Below are positions 26,003 to 35,352 of a DNA stretch of 64,000 nt, piece by piece (the stretch's first letter is position 1; every line of letters begins with the position of its first letter). The notes under the pieces were generated by a model. It made no database searches. It had not been told where the DNA came from and saw only the letters and a list, made by a program, of their open reading frames with translations. Source of the DNA: Pseudomonadales bacterium (GTDB lineage: Bacteria; Pseudomonadota; Gammaproteobacteria; Pseudomonadales; IMCC2047). The DNA is taken from contig JACKNY010000002.1 of assembly GCA_024234615.1 (NCBI GenBank), positions 310,001-374,000 on the forward strand, written 5' to 3'. Position numbers and translations under genes: made by a program.

Positions 26003-27238
26003 CTAAAAGTTGTCCTTAAACCAACTTTTAATCTTGTCAAAAAAACCGCTAATAGTGCTTTTTTGTCGACTTTCCGAAAGCCCTTCCAGTTGCTGACGCA
26101 TACCGTAGATCAACAAACCCACGCCCGTCGCATAGATAGGATTTCTTACTATGTCCGCTAACCCTTCCACACCCTGAGGCATGGCTAGGCGTACTGGCAT
26201 ATGAAATATCTCCTCTGCTAACTCAACAACGCCTTCCATTTTCGATGTCCCACCAGTGAGAACAATGCCAGCTGCCACTAAATCTTCAAATCCACTTCGT
26301 CGCAATTCCGACTGGATCAGCGTAAAGAGTTCTTCATAACGTGGCTCCACCACTTCCGCCAAGGACTGACGCGACAAATCCCGTGGCGCTCTATCGCCTA
26401 CACTGGGCACTTTAATGGTCTCATCTGGGCCGGCAAGCTGAGTCAAGGCACAGGCGTACTTAATTTTAATTTCTTCAGCATTCTGGGTCGGCGTTCGCAA
26501 TGCCATAGCGATATCATTAGTCACCTGATCGCCAGCTATCGGTATCACCGCGGTATGCCTAATAGAGCCATCGACAAATACCGCGATATCCGTGGTGCCG
26601 CCACCAATATCCACCATACACACGCCCAGTTCTTTTTCGTCATCAGTCAAGACTGCATAACTAGACGCCAATTGCTCCAAAATAATATCGTCCACATTCA
26701 AGCCGCAGCGACGCACACATTTTTCGATATTTTGCGCAGCATTGGCGGCGCAGGTGACCAGATGCACCTTCGCTTCCAACCTCACGCCGGACATCCCCAG
26801 CGGCTCCTTTACACCTTCCTGGTCATCAATGATGTATTCCTGCGGCAGAATATGAAGCACCTTTTGGTCTGCCGGAATCGCTACCGCCTGGGCGGCATCA
26901 ATCACTCTATCCATATCCCCACGCGTCACCTCACGATCACGTATCGCAACGATGCCATGTGAATTCATACTCTTGATGTGACTGCCGGCAATTCCCGCAT
27001 AAACCGAATGAATTTGGCAGCCCGCCATTAACTCAGCTTCTTCCACCGCACGCTGTATTGATTGCACCGTGGACTCAATATTAATCACGACGCCTTTTTT
27101 CATACCGCGCATCGGATGACTACCAATACCGACCACTTCGAGGAAACCATCAGGCGTAATTTCACCGACGATAGCCACTACCTTGGAGGTGCCGATATCT
27201 AACCCCACAATCATGTTGTTAACCGTCGCTCCGGTCAT
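26003..27238 (-). CDS. ftsA: Cell division protein FtsA
   Basis: A 411-residue actin-like ATPase that tethers FtsZ to the membrane and recruits later division proteins. Phosphate-binding motifs GLDIGTSKV near the N-terminus and DIGGGTTDIAVF in the middle are visible. The C-terminal amphipathic helix FFDKIKSWFKDNF is the membrane-targeting sequence. It starts 15 bases after ftsQ and ends 61 bases before the ftsZ start. Confidence 0.97.
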   Translation of the reverse strand: MTGATVNNMIVGLDIGTSKVVAIVGEITPDGFLEVVGIGSHPMRGMKKGVVINIESTVQSIQRAVEEAELMAGCQIHSVYAGIAGSHIKSMNSHGIVAIRDREVTRGDMDRVIDAAQAVAIPADQKVLHILPQEYIIDDQEGVKEPLGMSGVRLEAKVHLVTCAANAAQNIEKCVRRCGLNVDDIILEQLASSYAVLTDDEKELGVCMVDIGGGTTDIAVFVDGSIRHTAVIPIAGDQVTNDIAMALRTPTQNAEEIKIKYACALTQLAGPDETIKVPSVGDRAPRDLSRQSLAEVVEPRYEELFTLIQSELRRSGFEDLVAAGIVLTGGTSKMEGVVELAEEIFHMPVRLAMPQGVEGLADIVRNPIYATGVGLLIYGMRQQLEGLSESRQKSTISGFFDKIKSWFKDNF

Positions 27239-27253
27239 AGCGTTATTCTCTTG

Positions 27254-28129
27254 TTATGCCGTTGAACTACCATTAAATGTCCTAGCTATTTCGCCAATTA
27301 CCGATACTTTTATGCTTGCTGTTTGCTTTATTCCCTCGCCCTTAGCACTAGCCTTCCAATGCACCGCAGCCCCATGGGTATAACGCAAATCAATTTTTTC
27401 TATCTCGTCAATTCGTTCACTTAAAGCATTTTTATAGAGCCCTCTAAATCGCTTTACCTTTTCCTCAAAATCACCGTTACCCAATTCAATATGAATACCC
27501 TGGGTCGTTAATATTTGCCAGGCGCCTCGCTGCTCCTTGCGCAATTCACTAATAACTAACCCCTCATCCTTAAACTGCGTCATCAACCAGCCAAGCTGTT
27601 GCAATATTTCCTTGCGACTATCGTAGGTACCAGTCAATCGAGGTAATTGATAGCGTTCTAAATCTGCCTTTGGCTTAAACACTTCGGCCTTAGCCGTCAT
27701 TAATGCATCTTCGTTCCAGCGCACCACAGGTGACCTTTCCACCATATCGATCAGTAATAAATTCGGCCATTTACGACGCACCGACACCCGTTCAACCCAA
27801 GGCTGTTTTATTAGCAACTTTTGAATTTCAGTAAGATCCAGCGCTACTATTCCCGCATCAACCCGTTCCTGTACTAGCACCGCTATGGCTTGCGCATCCA
27901 AATGTTCAAACTGCCCGCGGATCTCGACTTTTTTAAGGGGTTGATCTACCAAACTTAACAACTGTATCCCCCCCCAATAAAGTCCGAAGACACTACCTAA
28001 GCCCAAGGTCAGAACGCAAAGCCTGCGGACTCTATGAGCGAGCCAATCAAGGTTATCTTGGTAGGCACTTTTGGTAGCTTTTACGCTAGCCCCACGCAAC
28101 TCCTCTTTCTTGTTCGCTAACTTTTTCAT
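27254..28129 (-). CDS. ftsQ: Cell division protein FtsQ
   Basis: A 291-residue bitopic membrane protein with a basic cytoplasmic N-terminus, one membrane segment at about 37-55, a POTRA domain (PLKKVEIRG onwards) and a beta domain in the periplasm. FtsQ links early and late division proteins through FtsB and FtsL. The ATG overlaps the ddlB stop as ATGA, indicating translational coupling. Confidence 0.95.
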   Translation of the reverse strand: MKKLANKKEELRGASVKATKSAYQDNLDWLAHRVRRLCVLTLGLGSVFGLYWGGIQLLSLVDQPLKKVEIRGQFEHLDAQAIAVLVQERVDAGIVALDLTEIQKLLIKQPWVERVSVRRKWPNLLLIDMVERSPVVRWNEDALMTAKAEVFKPKADLERYQLPRLTGTYDSRKEILQQLGWLMTQFKDEGLVISELRKEQRGAWQILTTQGIHIELGNGDFEEKVKRFRGLYKNALSERIDEIEKIDLRYTHGAAVHWKASAKGEGIKQTASIKVSVIGEIARTFNGSSTA

Positions 28130-29112
28130 CCTTTATAATTTACCCTGCGTTGTTCACGCTTTGCCGTACTCAGAATCTGCAAAACCAGCTGACTAAAATC
28201 CATTCCCAACGCTCTTGCCGCCATCGGCACCAAACTGTGACTAGTCATCCCAGGCACGGTGTTCACTTCCAAAAGATGAAAAGCATCCTGTGCATCCACC
28301 ATCAAGTCGACACGCCCCCAGCCTTCACAATCCAGGCTTTCAAAAGCCTGCAAAGCAATCATCTGCATTTCTTTTTCCCGTGCTGGGGATAGGCCGCAAG
28401 GAATTAGGTACTGTGTATCGTCATCAATATATTTCGCCTGATAATCATAAAACTCGCGTTGTGTGACCAAGCGAATCACGGGGAGTGCCTGTCCTTTCAA
28501 AATAGCAACGGTATACTCGCCGTTACTCAGCCATTTTTCTGCCATCACCAAGTCATCATATTTGGCCGCCAAAGCATAGGCAGCTGGTAACTGAGAAGGT
28601 TGCTCAACCTTGGTTACTCCTACGCTTGAGCCTTCGTTCGCCGGTTTCACCATCAGCGGCAAACCCAGTTGTGCAGCCACCTCTTGCCAATTGGTATCTG
28701 CGCGCAACATGATAAAGTCCGCCGTCGGCAAGCCCATGCCTTGCCAAATTAATTTGCAACGCATCTTATCCATGGCCAGCGCCGATGCCAGCATCGAGCT
28801 ACCGGTATAGGGCACCCCTAAAAATTCCAGCAGACAGGGAAGGCTGCCATTTTCACCCACACCGCCGTGCAGCATATTAAATAGCGTATCGATGGGTTGT
28901 CGCTGCATTAGCTCGATCATGCTCTCTTCGTCGGCACTAGCTTCCAGCGCAAAAGCATCTACTCCTGCTTTGAGCAAACCCTCCAATACTGCCTGACCAC
29001 CGTTCAAAGAGACTTCTCGCTCCGAACTACGGCCACCCATTAATACGGCAACACGCCCGTAATCTTTTGGGTCTACCCGCGCAAAGTCTGAATTTTTATC
29101 ATTGAAACTCAT
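28126..29112 (-). CDS. ddlB: D-alanine-D-alanine ligase
   Basis: A 328-residue ATP-grasp enzyme joining two D-alanines for the peptidoglycan stem peptide. It has MGGRSSEREVSL near the N-terminus, VKPANEGSSVGV in the ATP-binding part and LEVNTVPGMTSHSLVP at the magnesium site. The usual HGRGGEDG segment reads HGGVGENG, a modest variation. It is coupled by ATGA overlaps to murC upstream and ftsQ downstream. Confidence 0.96.
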   Translation of the reverse strand: MSFNDKNSDFARVDPKDYGRVAVLMGGRSSEREVSLNGGQAVLEGLLKAGVDAFALEASADEESMIELMQRQPIDTLFNMLHGGVGENGSLPCLLEFLGVPYTGSSMLASALAMDKMRCKLIWQGMGLPTADFIMLRADTNWQEVAAQLGLPLMVKPANEGSSVGVTKVEQPSQLPAAYALAAKYDDLVMAEKWLSNGEYTVAILKGQALPVIRLVTQREFYDYQAKYIDDDTQYLIPCGLSPAREKEMQMIALQAFESLDCEGWGRVDLMVDAQDAFHLLEVNTVPGMTSHSLVPMAARALGMDFSQLVLQILSTAKREQRRVNYKG

Positions 29113-30572
29113 GCGCTTTTCTCTTTTTCTGGCTGTAGCCGTAATTTCGTTTCTGCTAAATTCGCTGACAGGGCACCAATATTGCCCGCCCCTTGCGTTA
29201 GCAGCACATCGCCATCTTTCAAAACATCCGCAAGTATTGAGGCCACATCTTCAGCGTGCTCAACAAAGATAGGATCGACTAAACCCCGTTGCCGCAAACT
29301 ACGGCACAGGCTGCGTCCATCCGCACCGGCAATCAGCTCTTCATCCGCCGGATACACTTCCATTAACAGCAACAAGTCCACTTCCGAAAGTACCTGCACG
29401 AAATCATCATAGAGGTCGCGCGTACGGGTATAACGATGCGGCTGATAAATCATCACTAAGCGGCGCTCTGGCCAGCTGGCTCTGGCGGTATCGATGGTTG
29501 CTTTTACTTCTCGCGGATGATGACCATAGTCATCGACCATTAATACCTTACCGTCACCCACATCAAATTCCCCGGCAACCTGAAAGCGCCGACCAACACC
29601 ACCAAACTTAAGCAACGCAGTGCAAATCGCTTGATCCGATACTCCCTCATCCGTGGCAACCGCAATCGCCGCAAGTGCATTTAGCACATTGTGTTGGCCG
29701 GGAATATTGAGAATTACCTGAAGGTCGGCCAATTCTCCGGGGCGCTTGGCGGTAAAACTCATAGAAAGGTTGTTGTGGCGGATATCAACCGCGCGATAAT
29801 CCGCTGTTTCGTTGACGCCATAAGTGACGATGGGGCGACCAATCGCAGGCATAATTTCCCGCACATTTGGATCATCGCTACAGACTACCGCCAGACCGTA
29901 GAAGGGCAGGTTATGCAAGAACTGTATGAAAGTATCTTTGAGTTTGCCAAAGTCACCTCCGTAGGTGCTCATGTGATCCATATCAATATTGGTGACTACT
30001 GACAGCATGGGCTGCAAATGCAAGAAGGAAGCATCACTCTCGTCGGCCTCAGCTACCAAATAACGACTGCCGCCTAGCTTGGCGTTGGTACCGGCACTGT
30101 TAAGCAGCCCACCGATAACAAAGGTTGGATCCAGTCCCTCCTCCGCCAACAGCGAGGCGATGAGACTGGTCGTCGTAGTCTTACCATGGGTTCCGGCAAC
30201 GGCAATACTATGGCGATAACGCATCAACTCGGCCAGCATTTCAGCACGGGGCACAATTGGGATACGATTTTCCTTGGCGTAGAGAATTTCTGGATTGCTT
30301 TGATCAATCGCACTGGAAACAACGATTACATCAGCGACCTTCACATTGGCTTCTGCATGACCGATATAAACAGTCATTCCCAACGCGCGCAAACGCTCCA
30401 CAACCGCGCTGCTACGCAAATCCGAACCACTAATTTGGTAACCTTGGTTATGTAATACCTCAGCGATGCCACTCATACCGGCACCACCGATACCAATAAA
30501 ATGAATCTGGCGAATACGGCGCATTTCTGGGGCAACAAACTGAGCGGCAACTGACTTTGTCGGCTTAGGCAT
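29109..30572 (-). CDS. murC: UDP-N-acetylmuramate-L-alanine ligase
   Basis: A 487-residue Mur ligase adding L-alanine to UDP-MurNAc. Seen are the Rossmann-like IHFIGIGGAGMSGIAEVL, the ATP-binding AGTHGKTTTTS and DDYGHHP. The frame opens 14 codons further upstream inside murG, but the ATG at 30572 has GGAG seven bases before it and gives the family N-terminus. It overlaps murG by 8 bases. Confidence 0.97.
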   Translation of the reverse strand: MPKPTKSVAAQFVAPEMRRIRQIHFIGIGGAGMSGIAEVLHNQGYQISGSDLRSSAVVERLRALGMTVYIGHAEANVKVADVIVVSSAIDQSNPEILYAKENRIPIVPRAEMLAELMRYRHSIAVAGTHGKTTTTSLIASLLAEEGLDPTFVIGGLLNSAGTNAKLGGSRYLVAEADESDASFLHLQPMLSVVTNIDMDHMSTYGGDFGKLKDTFIQFLHNLPFYGLAVVCSDDPNVREIMPAIGRPIVTYGVNETADYRAVDIRHNNLSMSFTAKRPGELADLQVILNIPGQHNVLNALAAIAVATDEGVSDQAICTALLKFGGVGRRFQVAGEFDVGDGKVLMVDDYGHHPREVKATIDTARASWPERRLVMIYQPHRYTRTRDLYDDFVQVLSEVDLLLLMEVYPADEELIAGADGRSLCRSLRQRGLVDPIFVEHAEDVASILADVLKDGDVLLTQGAGNIGALSANLAETKLRLQPEKEKSA

Positions 30573-31680
30573 GGCATAACTCCAGGCAGTAGTTGGCAAC
30601 TCGATCCGTTGCATCCAGCCTTGCTAGCTGTCGTGCGTTTTCCGCCATTTGCAAGAGCTGGCTGCGCACGCTAAATTGTTCTATTAACACTTCTGCTAAA
30701 TGCTGCGCGGTTAATTGCGGCTCTGGAATAATCAGAGCCGCACCAGCACTCTCTAGAAAACCTGCGTTGGCTGTCTGATGATCATCCACTGCGTGCGGGT
30801 AAGGCACCAAGATAGATGCCAGCCCAACGCAAGCAATTTCTGATACCGTCAAAGCTCCCGCACGACAAACAATCAAATCAGCCCAGGCGTATGCCTCATC
30901 CATATTTTGGATAAAATCATCTACTCTTGCGGCCACATTCAGCTGCTGGTATTCCGCCAAAACCACTCCGCTATTATTCTTGCCGGTCTGATGCCAAATT
31001 TCCAAGCGTTGTTGCGGCTCCATAAGCGCCATGGCTTGCGGCAACCTTTGATTAAGCACCTGCGCACCCAGGCTGCCACCCAGAATTAGCATACGCAATT
31101 GACCTTCACGACCTTGCATTCGCTCGGCCGGCGGCGGCAACTCAGTAATTGCCTGGCGCAGTGGATTACCAACACAGTATTCCTGTACTGAACTTTTCGT
31201 ACCAAATGCGCCAGGAAAGGCCGTCAATACGCGCCGGGCGAATCGGGATAAAATCCGGTTCGTCATACCCGCAATGGCATTTTGCTCATGTATCACCAAA
31301 GGTTTACCCAAGCACCAAGCCGCAAGCCCGCCGGGGCCAGAGGCAAAACCACCCATACCTAACACGCAAGCGGGCTTTATTTTGCTGACCACAGACAGTG
31401 ATTGCAGCAACGCGCGAACCAATTGGAAGGGCGCAATAAATCGACGTATCAGCCCTTTACCTCTCAAACCAGCGACACGGATGTAGTTAAGTGAAATATT
31501 GGCCTGCTTCACCACTTGCGCCTCAATACCCTGCTCAGTACCCAGCCATTCAATATTCCAGCCTAGCTGCCGTAATCGATGCGCAACCGCCAAGGCCGGA
31601 AAAACATGGCCACCCGTACCTCCCGCCATCACTAAAATGGTTTTACCGGCGGGTTTAATTTGTTCTGTCATGCCTGTCAT
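30565..31680 (-). CDS. murG: Undecaprenyl-PP-MurNAc-pentapeptide GlcNAc transferase
   Basis: A 371-residue GT28 glycosyltransferase that turns lipid I into lipid II on the inner face of the membrane. It carries AGGTGGHVFPALAVA, HEQNAIAGMTNR and LILGGSLGAQVLN, and the C-terminal donor site AGALTVSE. The ATG at 31680 overlaps the ftsW stop by ATGA and has AGGAG eleven bases upstream. A second ATG three codons later is possible. Confidence 0.97.
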   Translation of the reverse strand: MTGMTEQIKPAGKTILVMAGGTGGHVFPALAVAHRLRQLGWNIEWLGTEQGIEAQVVKQANISLNYIRVAGLRGKGLIRRFIAPFQLVRALLQSLSVVSKIKPACVLGMGGFASGPGGLAAWCLGKPLVIHEQNAIAGMTNRILSRFARRVLTAFPGAFGTKSSVQEYCVGNPLRQAITELPPPAERMQGREGQLRMLILGGSLGAQVLNQRLPQAMALMEPQQRLEIWHQTGKNNSGVVLAEYQQLNVAARVDDFIQNMDEAYAWADLIVCRAGALTVSEIACVGLASILVPYPHAVDDHQTANAGFLESAGAALIIPEPQLTAQHLAEVLIEQFSVRSQLLQMAENARQLARLDATDRVANYCLELCHA

Positions 31681-32858
31681 GCCCGATACTTCTCCTGAGT
31701 CGCTGGCACCTGTTGGCTTTCATAATCAACCCGCAACACCATCGCAATGGAAACTGCACAAACAATCAAGCTGCTGCCGCCATAGCTTAGCAAGGGTAAG
31801 GTTAAGCCCTTGGTAGGCAACAACCCCGTATTAACTCCGATATTAATCATCGTTTGTGCGGCCAGTAAAAAACCAATGCCGTAACAAAGATAAGCCGCAA
31901 AAAACCGACCGGTATGCTCTGCTCTATGTCCGATCGATAAGCAGCGATAGACCAGCATCAGGAATAACCCGATCACCAATATCGAACCCAGCAATCCCAT
32001 TTCTTCTGCCCAAATGGCAAATACAAAATCAGTATGCGCTTCCGGTAAATAGAAAAGCTTTTGCACACTGTTGCCTAGCCCGACACCAAACCATTCACCA
32101 CGACCAAAGGCGATCAGTGCTTGCGTCAATTGGTAGCCGCTTGCAAACACATTTTCTTCCGCCCAGGGATCCATAAAGGTAATAAGACGTTGCATACGAT
32201 AAGGTTGCGCGATCGCCACCAAGGCCATCGCTACGCCACTTACGCTGATCAACACGACAAACTGCACCAGCCTTACGCCGCCCAGGAACATCATGCCCAG
32301 TGAAGCCGTCATCAGCACCACGACAGCACCAAAATCTGGCTCCAGTAGCAAGAGCACTATGGCAAGTAACATGACCAACATCGGTTTGATAAAACCTGAC
32401 CATTGACTGCGCACTTCCTGGAGACGACGCACCAAATACCCGGCGAGATAAATCAGCATAAATAATTTGGCGACTTCCGACGCCTGCATGCTAATAGGCC
32501 CAATTTTTAACCAACGCATACTGCCATTTACTTCACGGCCAATGCCCGGCACGAGCACCAGCGCGAGCAGGACTAACGAGAGAACTAATAATACCCACCC
32601 CAGCTTTTCCCATAGATTGATGGGTACTAAAAAAGTCAATCCAGCCAAGCCCAGTGCCACACCCAAATACACTAGGTGGCGGATCAGGTGATAAAAAGGA
32701 CTGCCATAATTTGCCTGCGCCACTTCGGTGGAGGCAGAACCGACCACCACAATGCCAATTGCCATCAGCAAGCCAGCCGTCATGACTAAGGGACGATCCA
32801 AGCGGGGCAATAAATGTCCACGTGGCGGTAGTATTTGGCTGACTAAAGAAGTCATCAT
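31677..32858 (-). CDS. ftsW: SEDS family division protein FtsW
   Basis: A 393-residue polytopic membrane protein with about ten segments. FtsW is the peptidoglycan glycosyltransferase partner of FtsI at the septum. Characteristic stretches are GREVNGSMRWLKIGP, PDFGAVVVL and the C-terminal GLTLPLLSYGGSS. It starts at an ATGATG overlapping the murD stop. Confidence 0.96.
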   Translation of the reverse strand: MMTSLVSQILPPRGHLLPRLDRPLVMTAGLLMAIGIVVVGSASTEVAQANYGSPFYHLIRHLVYLGVALGLAGLTFLVPINLWEKLGWVLLVLSLVLLALVLVPGIGREVNGSMRWLKIGPISMQASEVAKLFMLIYLAGYLVRRLQEVRSQWSGFIKPMLVMLLAIVLLLLEPDFGAVVVLMTASLGMMFLGGVRLVQFVVLISVSGVAMALVAIAQPYRMQRLITFMDPWAEENVFASGYQLTQALIAFGRGEWFGVGLGNSVQKLFYLPEAHTDFVFAIWAEEMGLLGSILVIGLFLMLVYRCLSIGHRAEHTGRFFAAYLCYGIGFLLAAQTMINIGVNTGLLPTKGLTLPLLSYGGSSLIVCAVSIAMVLRVDYESQQVPATQEKYRA

Positions 32859-34225
32859 AACGCCCTCACCGCATCGATAAAGGCATCACCCCTCGCCTCA
32901 AAATTATTGAACATGTCAAAACTAGCGCAAGCGGGCGACAGTAACACCATGTCTCCCGGCAAAGCTGCCGCCGCCGCTTTTTCGACGGCTTGCGACATTG
33001 AGGCAGCGCGCAATAAAGGGAATTCCTCAGCACAAACAGGAGATAATGCCTGTGCTATTTTTTCAGCATCGCGTCCGATTAATACCAATGCACGGCAATA
33101 ATGACGCACGGATTCATTCAATTCGCTAAAATCAGCTCCCTTGCCTTCACCACCGGCAATTAACACGATCTTGCCGGATTCCGCTGCGCCCAACCCGTTA
33201 ATAGCTGCTAAGGTAGCGCCAACGTTCGTACCTTTTGAGTCGTTGTAATAATCGACTTGTTGCCGTTGACGCACCCATTGGCAACGGTGCGGCAAGCCAG
33301 CAAACTCACGCAACGCGGTCAACATGGCATCCATCGGCAATCCTGCCGCATGCCCTAACGCAAGCGCCGCCAATGCATTACTGAGGTTATGCGCACCTTT
33401 TATTTTCAACGCCATAACTGGCATCAGTTTTTTCTCGCCGTAGGCTAGGTAAGCTTGCGATATCTCATGAATAACGCCAAATTCCCCTGCTTTTGGCTCC
33501 CCCAAACCAAAACGAGTAACGCGCACAGTTGTGGGTAACAAGCTATGGGTTTGAGGGTCATCTAGGTTTAACACTATCTGCGAACAACCGCGGAAAATAC
33601 GCTGTTTGGCACGGCGATAGGCCTCGTAGCTGGCGTATCGATCCATGTGGTCTGGGCTGAGGTTAAGTATGGTCGCCACTTGGGCATGTAATTTCTCAGT
33701 AATCTCCAACTGGAAACTGGACAGTTCTAGCACATAGAGATCTTGTTGATTGTCGCCAGACTCCATGGCCTGTTCCGCCAATTCCAGTACTGGGGTGCCC
33801 AGGTTGCCGCCAACTCCCACTGTTTTCCCTGCACGCTCTGCCATCAAGCCAACCAGTGTGGTCACTGTGCTTTTCGCATTGGAGCCGGTAATTGCCACTA
33901 TTGGCGCGCTGACGACGCCACAAAACAAATCGATATCACTACGAACTTGCACGCCCACAGCGATGGCTGCGGCAATGGCTGGATTATTTAGCGCAATACC
34001 TGGACTCAGGATCAGTTGATCGGCCTGTTTTAACAACGTTTCATCAAGCGGCCCTAAACACACAACCCGCTCTGGCTGCTCCATTTGCAGCTGATGTAAA
34101 TAGGGTGGCTGTTCGCGTGTATCGACAAGCATAAAATCGACACCCCGAGCCGCTAAAAAGCGCGCACAGGAATATCCGGTTTTACCCAAACCAACGACTA
34201 TTGTTGCCGGATATTTAGCCTTCAT
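32855..34225 (-). CDS. murD: UDP-N-acetylmuramoylalanine-D-glutamate ligase
   Basis: A 456-residue Mur ligase adding D-glutamate. VVGLGKTGYSCARFLAARG near the N-terminus, AITGSNAKSTVTTLVG (where the usual GTNGKST reads GSNAKST) and YNDSKGTNVGAT identify it. The frame is open for 44 more codons toward mraY. The ATG at 34225 matches the family length, but a GTG three codons upstream (34234) with GGGA before it is an equally possible start. Confidence 0.95.
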   Translation of the reverse strand: MKAKYPATIVVGLGKTGYSCARFLAARGVDFMLVDTREQPPYLHQLQMEQPERVVCLGPLDETLLKQADQLILSPGIALNNPAIAAAIAVGVQVRSDIDLFCGVVSAPIVAITGSNAKSTVTTLVGLMAERAGKTVGVGGNLGTPVLELAEQAMESGDNQQDLYVLELSSFQLEITEKLHAQVATILNLSPDHMDRYASYEAYRRAKQRIFRGCSQIVLNLDDPQTHSLLPTTVRVTRFGLGEPKAGEFGVIHEISQAYLAYGEKKLMPVMALKIKGAHNLSNALAALALGHAAGLPMDAMLTALREFAGLPHRCQWVRQRQQVDYYNDSKGTNVGATLAAINGLGAAESGKIVLIAGGEGKGADFSELNESVRHYCRALVLIGRDAEKIAQALSPVCAEEFPLLRAASMSQAVEKAAAAALPGDMVLLSPACASFDMFNNFEARGDAFIDAVRAL

Positions 34226-34269
34226 TGCTAGCACTGTGTTCCCATTCACCCATTCAATCTGCTTGTCGA

Positions 34270-35352
34270 CTAACGTAATTTCAGAGTGGACAATCCCACC
34301 AACACCAAGAACAGTGTGATAATCCAGAACCGGACAATCACTCTCGGTTCCGGCCAACCTTTTAGCTCAAAATGGTGGTGGATAGGTGCCATTCGGAAAA
34401 TTCTTTTTCCGGTTAGCTTGAAAGACGCCACCTGTAAAATAACGGATACAGTTTCCATGACAAAAATGCCACCCATAATAAAAAGTACGATTTCCTGGCG
34501 CACAATGACCGCTACAATTCCGAGCGCCGCACCCAGAGCCAGCGCGCCAACGTCGCCCATGAACACCTGCGCCGGATAGGTGTTAAACCAGAGAAAACCC
34601 AAACCTGCACCAACAATGGAAGCGCAGAACACAACCAACTCACCCGCTCCCGGTAAATAAGGAATATGGAGGTAATCGGAAAACTGTGCGTTACCACTTA
34701 GGTAGGCAAAGATACCCAGAGCTGCGCCAACCATGACGGTTGGCATAATTGCTAAGCCATCAAGACCGTCGGTAAGATTGACTGCATTGCTAGTGCCCAC
34801 GATAACGAAATAGCTCAGCACGATATAAAACATCCCCAGCTGAAGCGCGACATCCTTAAAGAACGGAACAATAAGCACCGTCTCCTGTGGACTGCCAGCC
34901 GTGGAATAAAGATAAAAAGCTGCACTCAGACCACCAACCGATTGCCAAAAATATTTCCAGCGCGCAGGCAACCCACGAGAGTTTTTCTCTACTACTTTAC
35001 GATAGTCATCAATCCAACCGACAGCACCAAAGATCAGAGTAACCCCAAGCACTGTCCATACGTAGCGACTATTTAAGTCACTCCAAAGGAGTGTGCTAAT
35101 CAGAATTGCCACTAGAATCAAGGCCCCGCCCATGGTGGGAGTACCTACCTTGCTTAAATGCGTTTGCGGCCCATCATCACGCACGGCTTGGCCGATTTGA
35201 TAATGACTCAATCGTCTGATCATAACCGGCCCAACCATCAACGAGATCAAAAGAGCTGTCATAACCCCCAGAATCCCTCGCAACGTAAGGTACTGGAATA
35301 CAGCAAAAAAACGTTCATATTGCGCCAGATACTCTGCCAAACTTAAGAGCAT
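34270..35352 (-). CDS. mraY: Phospho-MurNAc-pentapeptide transferase MraY
   Basis: A 360-residue membrane enzyme with about ten segments that attaches phospho-MurNAc-pentapeptide to undecaprenyl phosphate, giving lipid I. KVGTPTMGG, NAVNLTDGLDGLA and the C-terminal MAPIHHHFELKGWPE are diagnostic. The length equals E. coli MraY (360). It overlaps the end of murF by 10 bases. Confidence 0.98.
   Translation of the reverse strand: MLLSLAEYLAQYERFFAVFQYLTLRGILGVMTALLISLMVGPVMIRRLSHYQIGQAVRDDGPQTHLSKVGTPTMGGALILVAILISTLLWSDLNSRYVWTVLGVTLIFGAVGWIDDYRKVVEKNSRGLPARWKYFWQSVGGLSAAFYLYSTAGSPQETVLIVPFFKDVALQLGMFYIVLSYFVIVGTSNAVNLTDGLDGLAIMPTVMVGAALGIFAYLSGNAQFSDYLHIPYLPGAGELVVFCASIVGAGLGFLWFNTYPAQVFMGDVGALALGAALGIVAVIVRQEIVLFIMGGIFVMETVSVILQVASFKLTGKRIFRMAPIHHHFELKGWPEPRVIVRFWIITLFLVLVGLSTLKLR

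Noticed and set aside
29109..29112. Four-base ATGA overlaps in the dcw cluster as possible frameshifts
   Set aside because: They are the normal translational-coupling overlaps of this cluster, and both partner proteins are full length.
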